NCBI GenBank assembly: GCA_964494985.1
Contig: CAZBUB010000003.1
Location: 1 to 64,000, forward strand
Length of the DNA: 64,000 nucleotides
Reading direction: 5' to 3'
Source: CAZBUB01 sp964494985
GTDB lineage: Bacteria > Desulfobacterota > Desulfovibrionia > Desulfovibrionales > Desulfothermaceae
The notes under the pieces: model-generated
What the model was told of the DNA's origin: nothing
Database searches by the model: none
What the model saw: only the letters and a program-made list of their open reading frames with translations
In this document: in pieces, positions 35,149 to 41,750 of the stretch
How the letters are laid out: each line of letters opens with the position of its first letter
Numbering within the stretch: position 1 is the stretch's first letter
Made by a program: the position numbers and the translations under genes

Positions 35149-36276
35149 CTATTCCTGCAGCTTGGGATTTAACGCATCACGCAGTCCCTCTCCAAAAAGG
35201 TTGAAGGCCAAGACAATGATCAGGATACTGATGCCTGGAATCAGGGTCAGCCAGGGTGCATCGAATATGAATCGTTTGCCCTCTGAGAGGATATTGCCCC
35301 AGGTAGCCTGGGGCGGGGGAACTCCAAAGCCCAAGAAGCTTAGCCCGGCCTCGGTCAGAATGGCTGTGGCTATACCGATAGTCGCGGAGACAAAGACCGG
35401 AGCCAGGGCGTTGGGCAGCATATGCTGCAGGATGATCCGGGCGTTGCTCACCCCTAAGGCCCGGGCGGCCAGGACAAAATCTTGCTCACGTAAGGAGAGG
35501 AATTCTGCGCGCACAAAGCGGGCGGTCCCCATCCAGCTGGTCAGGCCGATAACTATCATAATGTTATAGATGCTGGCAGGTAACAAGGCGATGACAGTCA
35601 ATATGAGAAAGAAGCTGGGAAAGCAGAGCATGATGTCCACAAAGCGCATGATGAGGGTATCCACTGCTATTCCTTGCTGTCGCAGGGTGGAATAGTCCAA
35701 TTTGCCTTTTTTCCAAGTCAGAGTAAGCCAGAGCAAAGCCAGGATCAGCAAGGAAATCCCTGCCATGGGGCGGGAGAGCAGTAAAGCCAGGCCAGCTGCC
35801 AGGAATAGGCCTCCTTGGAGCATGGCCTGAAGATGGAAGAGCGCGTTGCCGAAGTATCCGGCAATACCTCCAAGGCAGATGCCCACTACCACTGAGATGC
35901 CTACGGCCACAAAGCCCACAGTGAGGGAAACCCAGGCCCCTTGCAGCATGCGGGCCAAAACATCCCGGCCCAGCTCATCGGTGCCCAGAATATAGATGCC
36001 TAGAGCAGGCGAATGCGTATGTTGCAGGTTTTCATCTGCAGGATAGGATAGTGGAGGCAAGAGTTTATCCTGGAGCCTTACCTGGGCCGGATCCAGGACT
36101 GGATCCGGCCCAGAGGTCAAGATCAGGCCCAGCAGGGCTAAGACAAAAAAAAGCAAAAAGACGATCAGTCCAGTCAAAGCCAGCCGGTTTCTTTTAAAGG
36201 TGCGCCAGAAGTCTGCCAGTAAGGAGTTCTGGTCTGCAGCAGGGATGTCTTGCAGATGGCTCGTGTCTTTGCTCAT
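35149..36276 (-). CDS. oppC: peptide-type ABC transporter permease (OppC type) with inserted helices
   Basis: Inner-membrane permease subunit. From ATG 36276 it has 375 residues, larger than the usual 280-310. Seen: TM1 near residues 33-54, the GTDELGRDVLARML segment, the EAA loop ALGVSNARIILQHMLPNA and the closing LAFNLFGEGLRDALNPK. An extra block (about 150-205), ALFHLQAMLQGGLFLAAGLA and LLILALLWLTLTW, adds two hydrophobic segments between TM2 and TM3. ATG 36276 overlaps the methyltransferase stop (ATGA); ATG 36282 is an alternative. No oppB or oppA gene is adjacent, so the operon is incomplete or its partners are elsewhere. Confidence 0.92.
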   Translation of the reverse strand: MSKDTSHLQDIPAADQNSLLADFWRTFKRNRLALTGLIVFLLFFVLALLGLILTSGPDPVLDPAQVRLQDKLLPPLSYPADENLQHTHSPALGIYILGTDELGRDVLARMLQGAWVSLTVGFVAVGISVVVGICLGGIAGYFGNALFHLQAMLQGGLFLAAGLALLLSRPMAGISLLILALLWLTLTWKKGKLDYSTLRQQGIAVDTLIMRFVDIMLCFPSFFLILTVIALLPASIYNIMIVIGLTSWMGTARFVRAEFLSLREQDFVLAARALGVSNARIILQHMLPNALAPVFVSATIGIATAILTEAGLSFLGFGVPPPQATWGNILSEGKRFIFDAPWLTLIPGISILIIVLAFNLFGEGLRDALNPKLQE

Positions 36277-36932
36277 TGCCATGCCAGAGCGGCCTCGGTG
36301 CGGGTTATTTGCCAGATATGGATCTGCATCTTGACCTGGCCATGATAGGGTACGTCTTCCTGTTTTATGTGCTCACAGCTCCAGCCAGAGGTCTGCAGCA
36401 GATCCCAAAAGGGCAAGGCCACCTCTCTATCGGGGCTGCTCAGCCAGATTTGGCCTCCAGGGGCTAGGGCCTGTGAGAATAGGCTTAGAAGGGGGAGAAA
36501 GAATCTGCTTTCATAGATGATATCTGCGCCCCAGATATAGGAAAAGCTGTGCGGCTTGAATGCTGTCTGTCTCCAGTCCATGAGTATCCAGTGAGCAGGA
36601 CTGTTGTTCAGCTTGGCGTTTTTTTGGGCGTAGTAAAGCGCCTGGGGCTCATAATCCAGGCCGAGGACTCTAGCCCCACAGTCTGCTGCTGCCAGACTGG
36701 TCAAGCCCAGGCCACAACCTAGATCCAGACAGATTTTGCCTTGAAGCCATTGCCTTTGCTTTAAAAGCCATTTGGCCAGCAAGATGGCCGCAGGCCAGAT
36801 CTCCAGCCAATAAGGGATCCGTTCATCATGGTCCAGGTCCTGATCTTGCATATGCTCCCATATGCTCTCCAAATCCTGGGGGCGGCAAAACATATATTCC
36901 CGACCCGCGATGTTCAACTCAAAGTGTTCCAT
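36273..36932 (-). CDS. class I SAM methyltransferase (MTF16-like)
   Basis: A 219-residue methyltransferase of the lysine-methyltransferase 16/nicotinamide N-methyltransferase-like group. Seen: YWLEIWPAAILLAKWL before motif I (LDLGCGLGLTSLAAA, near 68-82), a VLGLDYEPQAL acidic loop and the post-motif WGADIIYE, which in this family is the DxxY-like segment. The target is probably a protein lysine or small molecule; not determinable. It is the first gene of an operon with oppCDF and overlaps oppC by four bases (ATGA), so it is co-translated with the transporter. Confidence 0.8.
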   Translation of the reverse strand: MEHFELNIAGREYMFCRPQDLESIWEHMQDQDLDHDERIPYWLEIWPAAILLAKWLLKQRQWLQGKICLDLGCGLGLTSLAAADCGARVLGLDYEPQALYYAQKNAKLNNSPAHWILMDWRQTAFKPHSFSYIWGADIIYESRFFLPLLSLFSQALAPGGQIWLSSPDREVALPFWDLLQTSGWSCEHIKQEDVPYHGQVKMQIHIWQITRTEAALAWQ

Positions 36933-37046
36933 GCAAATAGAGCCTGGATGATTTGTTCTTGTTGATCAGTCCCCCAGCCCAGGAAGCTGAAAGCAGCCTA
37001 GCCTAAACCCCTTATCTCTGCAAGGATTAAAGAACTTTCCCTAGGC

Positions 37047-37075
37047 TTGACATAATCTAGAACTAAAGATATAAG
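37047..37075 (+). promoter_or_regulatory. sigma-70 promoter for the TetR gene at 37150
   Basis: Perfect TTGACA (37047-37052), 17-base spacer and TATAAG (37070-37075). Start of transcription near 37082, about 68 bases before the ATG. Confidence 0.75.
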
Positions 37076-37090
37076 TGTACGTCCAGTAGG

Positions 37091-37103
37091 TAAACATTGT
37101 TTA
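37091..37103 (+). promoter_or_regulatory. possible TetR operator
   Basis: TAAACA and TGTTTA form a 13-base near-palindrome with one central base, about 10 to 22 bases after the predicted start of transcription. This position would suit autorepression by the TetR-family protein encoded downstream. Confidence 0.4.
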
Positions 37104-37149
37104 TATTCCAAGATTTTGTTTTCAGGCAGTCTTTTCAGGGAAGGAAGAT

Positions 37150-37842
37150 ATGGGCCGGAGTAAAAAGAATCTAGGACAAAGATTTAACTTTCTGCAGGAT
37201 GTTATGTATAGCAAAGAGTATACCGAAATGCACGAAACAGCCCAAGAGGTTTTGAATGAAGCCCATGAGCTGTTTTACGAGAAAGGCTATGAAAGGGCCT
37301 CCATGCGAGAGATAGCAGAACGGGTGGGCATCAGCAAGGCAGCCATGTATCACCATTTTGCCAATAAAGAAGAGATTTTGTACAAAATCTGTTTGCAGGC
37401 CGGAGAGATGATCAATGAGAATATGAACAGGGCAATATCCCGTAACAGGCGAACAGAAATGCCCCTAAAAGAACAGTTGACCAATATCCTGTTCAAGTAT
37501 ACATTCAGCTATATCAAAAACAAGAATTTTAACAAGATTTTGCTCTATGATATCGAATCATTGCCTTTTGATAAAAAACGCAGAATATTGGATATGGAAA
37601 AGGCCAATGTGCATCAGCTAAAAACCTATCTGCAAGAGCAGATGGATGCAGGGAGACTCAAACCCTGTAATCTGACAGTGCTCACATTCTGTCTGTTTGG
37701 CGCAGTACATTGGTTGTATTTCTGGTATAAGGATGATAAAGCCCTTACTCTACGAGATGTGGTGCATCAAATAGTGGATATTCATCTTCAGGGTGTGCTT
37801 GCCCCAGAGGGGCAGCTTGAGCCAGATAAACAGGGCAGATAG
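37150..37842 (+). CDS. TetR/AcrR-family regulator
   Basis: A 230-residue repressor candidate. The helix-turn-helix domain (about 30-80) reads EAHELFYEKGYERASMREIAERVGISKAAMYHHFANKEEILYKIC, a canonical TetR pattern (quoted here in parts: RVGISKAAMYHHF is the recognition region). A ligand-binding helical domain follows, with WLYFWYKDD near residue 190. A 20-residue N-terminal extension is unusual. ATG 37150 follows GGAAG. Proteins of this type often control acyl-CoA metabolism, and a CoA transferase gene follows 180 bases downstream, but no operator is shown there. Confidence 0.92.
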   Translation: MGRSKKNLGQRFNFLQDVMYSKEYTEMHETAQEVLNEAHELFYEKGYERASMREIAERVGISKAAMYHHFANKEEILYKICLQAGEMINENMNRAISRNRRTEMPLKEQLTNILFKYTFSYIKNKNFNKILLYDIESLPFDKKRRILDMEKANVHQLKTYLQEQMDAGRLKPCNLTVLTFCLFGAVHWLYFWYKDDKALTLRDVVHQIVDIHLQGVLAPEGQLEPDKQGR

Positions 37843-38022
37843 CAGAGACTTATACATTTCTGCTTAGTTAAACGGGCGATCAGTAATGTTTGAGGCTGCT
37901 CACTTCTAGCAGGTGGAGTGACTGATTTGTGGGGCAGCCCCTCAACCTTCAAGGGCCCTTCAAGGGCCTGTTGCTGTTGAGAAGGGTCTTGCAAAAGGCA
38001 GGAAAAGGAGTCCCAATTTCCA

Positions 38023-39174
38023 ATGCCTGGCCAAGGCGTGCTGCGAAATGTCACTGTTCTGGATCTCTCCAGGCTCTTGCCCGGGCCTTACTGCTCCATG
38101 CTTCTGGCTGACCACGGTGCCAGGGTAATAGCAGTGGAGGCTGCAAGGCCTGGAGATTTTTTTGTGTCCCAGGTCTATCGCAATAAAGAGCACATCTGTT
38201 TGGATCTGAAATCCAAGCCCGGATATGATGTTTTCATGCAGCTGGCAGCCCGGGCTGATGTTATCCTGGAGGGATTTAGGCCCAACGTGGCCAGTAAGCT
38301 GGGGGTGGATTATGAATCAGTGCGCCACGTCAATCCAAGGCTGATATATTGCTCTTTGAGCGGTTTTGGTCAATGGGGACCTGAGAGTAAAAAGGCAGGA
38401 CATGATGTGAATTACTTGGCTGCTTCAGGCGTACTTGAGCTTTTGGGGGAGGCCAATAGGCCACCCAGCATTCCAGGTGTCCAATTTGCTGATCTGGCCG
38501 GGGGACTGAATGCCGCCCTGGGGATCCTTTTGGCCTTGCTGGAAAAGGAGCGCACTGGCCTGGGACAGTATATTGATGTCTCCATTGCTGACTGCAGCCT
38601 GGCCATGTTGCCTTTAGTGCAGCATCTGCAGGAGAGAACAGAACAGAAGCTGCGAAGGGGGGACAATATGCTCTCCCATAGATATGCTTGTTATAATATT
38701 TATGAGACGGCTGACCAGCGTTATTTGGCCCTGGGTGCATTGGAAGGCAAGTTCTGGGAGGGATTGTGCAGGCATTTGGGTCTGCAGGAGTATATTCCCT
38801 TGCAATATGATGAAGGGCGCAGACTGGAGATTATCCAGACCCTGCGCAGGCTGTTCAAACAAAAGGATCTTGCCCAGTGGGAACATGAGCTGGCGGGGCT
38901 CGATATTTGTTTGACCCCGGTGCGCACCCTGCAGGAGGCCAAGCAGGATTCCCACTTCCTGGAGCGGGGCATGGTCCTGGAGGCCCATGCCCAGAAAGGC
39001 AGCAATACACTGGGGATACCCATCAAACTAGAGGGCACTCCAGGGAGCCTGCGCAGGAGCCCTCCTGGCTTTGGCCAGGACTCGCGGGCCTTGTTGCAGG
39101 AGTTGGGCTATACAGCAAAGCAGATAGAAGATCTTATCCAGCAGGGCGCCTGCGGCCACAGCAGCACGGAATGA
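38023..39174 (+). CDS. family III CoA transferase (CaiB/BaiF)
   Basis: A 383-residue CoA transferase or acyl-CoA racemase. Seen: LDLSRLLPGPYCSMLLADHGARVIAVE at the N-terminus (quoted as LSRLLPGPYCSMLLADHGA), LDLKSKPG, ADVILEGFRPNVASKLGVDYE, CSLSGFGQWGP, and the catalytic-aspartate segment GVQFADLAGGLNAALG near residue 150. The LPGP and GFRP patterns are closest to alpha-methylacyl-CoA racemases, but family III members cannot be assigned a substrate from sequence. ATG 38023 has AAGGAG 11 bases upstream. ksgA starts 16 bases after it. Confidence 0.88.
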   Translation: MPGQGVLRNVTVLDLSRLLPGPYCSMLLADHGARVIAVEAARPGDFFVSQVYRNKEHICLDLKSKPGYDVFMQLAARADVILEGFRPNVASKLGVDYESVRHVNPRLIYCSLSGFGQWGPESKKAGHDVNYLAASGVLELLGEANRPPSIPGVQFADLAGGLNAALGILLALLEKERTGLGQYIDVSIADCSLAMLPLVQHLQERTEQKLRRGDNMLSHRYACYNIYETADQRYLALGALEGKFWEGLCRHLGLQEYIPLQYDEGRRLEIIQTLRRLFKQKDLAQWEHELAGLDICLTPVRTLQEAKQDSHFLERGMVLEAHAQKGSNTLGIPIKLEGTPGSLRRSPPGFGQDSRALLQELGYTAKQIEDLIQQGACGHSSTE

Positions 39175-39190
39175 AGGAAATTTTGCAGCA

Positions 39191-40030
39191 ATGCTAAGCT
39201 GGGAACAGGCCCAGCCCGCCAAAAAGGCTCTGGGTCAGAACTTCCTGCTAGACCCCAATCTGGCCAGGAAAATAGTCTCTTGTCTGCAGGCCCAGGCAGA
39301 GGACAAGATTCTGGAGATTGGTCCTGGCCATGGGGCCTTGACCAGGCACTTGGTGCAGTTGCCTGCTCAAGTGCTGGCTGTAGAGAAGGATTTAAGTCTG
39401 GCCAAAGGGTTGAAAGGGCGATGGCCAGAGCTCCAGATCTTGGTGGCTGATGCTTTGAGCCTGGACTGGGAGCGCCTGCATAGGGCCAAAGTGAACAGGC
39501 TGATAGGTAATCTGCCCTATAATGTGGCTTCTGCATTGATCTGGGATCTGGTGCGTCATTTTCCTTTGGCCCATAAAATGGTCTTTACCGTGCAAAAGGA
39601 GGTGGCTCAGCGTTTAAGCGCTCCTGCTGGCAATCGTATTTATGGTGGCCTGGCAGTATGGGTGCGCAATTTTGCCCGGGTCAAATACGAGTTCACCTTG
39701 GGTCCCCAGGTTTTCAGACCCAGGCCCAAGGTCTATTCCGCTGTGATTTCCCTGCAGCCTTATGCCTCAGATATAGATATTCCTACCGCCTCAACCCTCG
39801 CCTGGCTGATTAAGATGTGCTTCCAGCAACGCCGCAAGCAGCTAAAAAATGTATTGAAGCAAGTGGGGATATCTGCTATGCAACAAATGCTGCAGGAGTT
39901 AGGGTTGGATCCTACCTGCAGGCCCGAAGATCTGACTCCAGAACAATTTTTGCGCCTGGCCAAGTTTTTGCATGAGGAAAATCCCCATAGTTCCAGGACA
40001 AATTATAGATTTGGCCCTAATCAGTCTTGA
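39191..40030 (+). CDS. ksgA: 16S rRNA A1518/A1519 dimethyltransferase
   Basis: Dimethylates two adjacent adenines in the 3' hairpin of 16S rRNA during small-subunit assembly. 279 residues: KKALGQNFLLDPNLARKIV near residue 11, SAM motif ILEIGPGHGALTRHLV near 38, the DAL and catalytic NLPYNVASALIWDLV motif near 106, and FRPRPKVYSAV near 175. It follows the CoA transferase gene by 16 bases. Confidence 0.96.
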   Translation: MLSWEQAQPAKKALGQNFLLDPNLARKIVSCLQAQAEDKILEIGPGHGALTRHLVQLPAQVLAVEKDLSLAKGLKGRWPELQILVADALSLDWERLHRAKVNRLIGNLPYNVASALIWDLVRHFPLAHKMVFTVQKEVAQRLSAPAGNRIYGGLAVWVRNFARVKYEFTLGPQVFRPRPKVYSAVISLQPYASDIDIPTASTLAWLIKMCFQQRRKQLKNVLKQVGISAMQQMLQELGLDPTCRPEDLTPEQFLRLAKFLHEENPHSSRTNYRFGPNQS

Positions 40031-40039
40031 CACGGCTCT

Positions 40040-40070
40040 AGGTTTAAGTTTAGGGCTAAACCTATATTTT
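40040..40070 (+). terminator. weak terminator after ksgA
   Basis: A 7-base stem (AGGTTTA 40040-40046, TAAACCT 40057-40063) is followed by ATATTTT. It is short and A/T-rich, so efficiency is doubtful. The rest of the gap to HU (to 40267) shows no clear promoter. Confidence 0.45.
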
Positions 40071-40267
40071 GGCCCGCTCGACTTCCGCCTCTTGCACTTT
40101 TTGGGGCGAGAAGGCAAAAAGTAATAGTTAAGTTGGATGCCTCTAGGTCTTGAGTCGAAAGTTTTGTAAGCTAGATCAGCAAGCATTGCCCTGGTGAGCT
40201 TAAGGACTATCAGGCTTGGAGGCGTTCTCATGGCCTTGATCTTAATAATCAGCAAAGGAGGAAAGTG

Positions 40268-40540
40268 ATGACAAAAGCAGATCTGGTAGCCAAAATCGCG
40301 GAAAAGTCCGAACTGACCAAGGCGGATGCAGAGCGTGCCCTAAATGCCTGCCTGGCTTCCATTGAAGACATTTTGGTCAATGAGGGCAAACTGACCTTGA
40401 CCGGCTTTGGTACCTTTTCCGTGGAAGAACGCAAGGAGCGCAAGGGCCGTAACCCTCAGACAGGCTCGGAGATCACTATCCCTGCAGCCAAGGTGGTCAA
40501 ATTTCGCCCAGGCAAGCTGCTCAAGGAATCAGTGAAGTAG
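40268..40540 (+). CDS. hup: HU-family DNA-binding protein
   Basis: A 90-residue nucleoid protein of the HU/IHF fold. Seen: MTKADLVAKIAEKSELTKADAE at the N-terminus (KADLVAKIAE), LTLTGFGTFSVEERKERKGRNPQTG in the beta-arm region (GFGTFSV, RKGRNPQTG) and the terminal KVVKFRPGKLLKE. GTG 40265 is a possible earlier start, but the ATG at 40268 has GGAGG at better spacing. It forms a likely two-gene unit with the small membrane protein that starts 16 bases later. Confidence 0.97.
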   Translation: MTKADLVAKIAEKSELTKADAERALNACLASIEDILVNEGKLTLTGFGTFSVEERKERKGRNPQTGSEITIPAAKVVKFRPGKLLKESVK

Positions 40541-40556
40541 ACGAATAGGAGGCATC

Positions 40557-40739
40557 ATGTTTCCCCATGAGACCCTACGCAGTTTGCTCCCCTGGGATAT
40601 CCCCTGGTGGCTGCCAGACCATGCGGTTTTTTTCGGGGTATTGTACGCTGTGCTGGCTACCTTGGGCTTGGGTCTGGGTTTGGTAGTTCTCAGATCCCTG
40701 GCGCAAACCTTACAGGAAGACGACAAGCAAAGCGGGTGA
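40557..40739 (+). CDS. small single-pass membrane protein after HU
   Basis: A 60-residue protein with one strong membrane helix (about 24-46, AVFFGVLYAVLATLGLGLGLV) and a charged C-terminal tail (LQEDDKQSG). A consensus AGGAGG lies four bases before ATG 40557, so translation is well supported. I do not recognise a family. It is cotranscribed with hup (16-base gap). Confidence 0.75.
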   Translation: MFPHETLRSLLPWDIPWWLPDHAVFFGVLYAVLATLGLGLGLVVLRSLAQTLQEDDKQSG

Positions 40740-40883
40740 TTGCTTTTGGCTGGGTCCACTTTTGTATTAGCCGAAACAGCAGCCTAATCTACCTTGACAG
40801 AGCTCATTCCTGGCCTTTGTATACGTTTTCAATCTTTTTGCCTGGATACTTAGGCCCAGGAATGCCTTTTTAAAATTTTAATG

Positions 40884-40917
40884 GGGCCTGCAGCTTTGAA
40901 ATTGCAGGCCCAATTTT
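40884..40917 (+). terminator. rho-independent terminator after the hup unit
   Basis: A 9-base perfect stem (GGGCCTGCA 40884-40892, TGCAGGCCC 40903-40911) followed by AATTTTA. It lies 145 bases past the small membrane protein stop and immediately before the rpsU promoter. Confidence 0.8.
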
Positions 40918-40921
40918 ATGC

Positions 40922-40950
40922 TTGCCTGTTCAGACTTTACAGGCTATAAT
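40922..40950 (+). promoter_or_regulatory. sigma-70 promoter of rpsU-mutS2-dnaG-rpoD
   Basis: TTGCCT (40922-40927, four of six), a 17-base spacer and consensus TATAAT (40945-40950). Predicted start near 40957, which gives a 5' leader of about 190 bases before rpsU. Confidence 0.75.
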
Positions 40951-41009
40951 GATTGATTATTTTTATACATGCCATGCAGGCATTGACACCGCCCATGGTC
41001 TTCATGGAC

Positions 41010-41103
41010 AGCACACAGCATGGAAAATGTGTGCTTTCAGTTATCGGTGAGCAGGTTGGGATCAATCGCTGCAGAGCCGGTGACTGATAACTGTTTTCCA
41101 TGC
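41010..41103 (+). ncRNA. putative pseudoknotted leader element upstream of rpsU
   Basis: Three pairings can be read directly. P1: AGCACACA (41010-41017) pairs with TGTGTGCT (41028-41035), eight perfect pairs enclosing a 10-base loop. P2: that whole loop, GCATGGAAAA (41018-41027), is the exact complement of TTTTCCATGC (41094-41103). P3: CAGTTATCGGT (41038-41048) pairs with ACTGATAACTG (41083-41093), with one G-U pair. P1 and P2 together form a pseudoknot or two exclusive states, with P3 stacked directly against P2. It lies in the predicted leader, 42 bases before the rpsU start. It could be a cis-regulator of ribosomal protein synthesis or a degenerate mobile-element end. I know no family that matches. 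Confidence 0.5.
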
Positions 41104-41145
41104 AAAATACTTGAAGCATATCTGAAGAGAAGGAGGTGAGGAATA

Positions 41146-41346
41146 GTGCCGGGAATCGTTTTGGGAGATCATGACAACTTTGATATCGCCCTGCGAAAAT
41201 TCAAAAAGCAATGTGAAAAAGCAGGCATTTTGTCAGAGCTAAAAAAAAGGCAGCATTATGAAAAGCCTAGTGTGCAGCGTAAGAAAAAAGAGGCTGCTGC
41301 TAAGAAAAGACTGATGAAGAAGATGCGCAAGTCACGCTACAGCTAA
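41146..41346 (+). CDS. rpsU: 30S ribosomal protein S21, GTG start
   Basis: Small basic ribosomal protein involved in early initiation on the 30S subunit. 66 residues: LGDHDNFDIALRKFKKQCEK, then LSELKKRQHYEKPS and a lysine/arginine-rich tail. GTG 41146 has GGAGGTGA upstream. It is the first gene of the macromolecular synthesis cluster with dnaG and rpoD, but mutS2 is inserted between it and dnaG. Confidence 0.96.
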   Translation: MPGIVLGDHDNFDIALRKFKKQCEKAGILSELKKRQHYEKPSVQRKKKEAAAKKRLMKKMRKSRYS

Positions 41347-41750
41347 AGCTAGGAGCCTAAAAGCAGGCTTGTTTTGCTCCTTGGGCCCAAGGGGTGTATA
41401 AAGTTCTCCAACGGGCCTGAAGGGGCAAAGGGATTATGGAGCAAAGGCCAATTGTTCCATGAAAGTCAGTAGCGTGAGATGTTGAATACGAAAAAAGCTT
41501 AGGGCTGATATTGTCTTGAGGCAAGCTTGTCTCCAGGTGGCAAACGAAGCATTCACACAGGATCTGCTCAGATCCAACACATTACCCTGTCCTTTCAGAA
41601 CCCATATCAATCTGCAAACTGCATTTCTGCCGTGTAAGTGTACTCCAGGCCATACCCCAGAATGGGTCAGGGTCCGCTCATCATGTACATTAACAGGATA
41701 AAGACAATGTCAATCAGCCTGCCTGCAAGCAGGCAGTAAGAATAGGTGCT
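41347..41750 (+). other. intergenic region between rpsU and mutS2
   Basis: A 404-bp gap. Just after rpsU, GGAGC/GCTCC could form a loose stem (41352-41380), and CCTTGGGCCCAAGG at 41379-41392 is a perfect 14-base palindrome. Directly before mutS2, CTGCCTGC (41719-41726) and GCAGGCAG (41729-41736) form a tight 8-base hairpin ending 14 bases before the ATG, which could affect mutS2 initiation. No gene or clear promoter is recognised. Confidence 0.5.

Larger units (their letters stand above)
40740..41145 (+). other. intergenic region with hup terminator and rpsU promoter and leader
   Basis: This 406-bp gap holds a terminator (40884-40917), a strong promoter (40922-40950) and a structured leader (41010-41103), each listed separately. 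A small hairpin, ATGCC/GGCAT, lies at 40968-40983. Short open frames here are not credible genes. Confidence 0.7.

Noticed and set aside
41516..41701. 61-codon forward ORF before mutS2
   Set aside because: No ribosome-binding site and cysteine/proline-rich composition unlike a protein.
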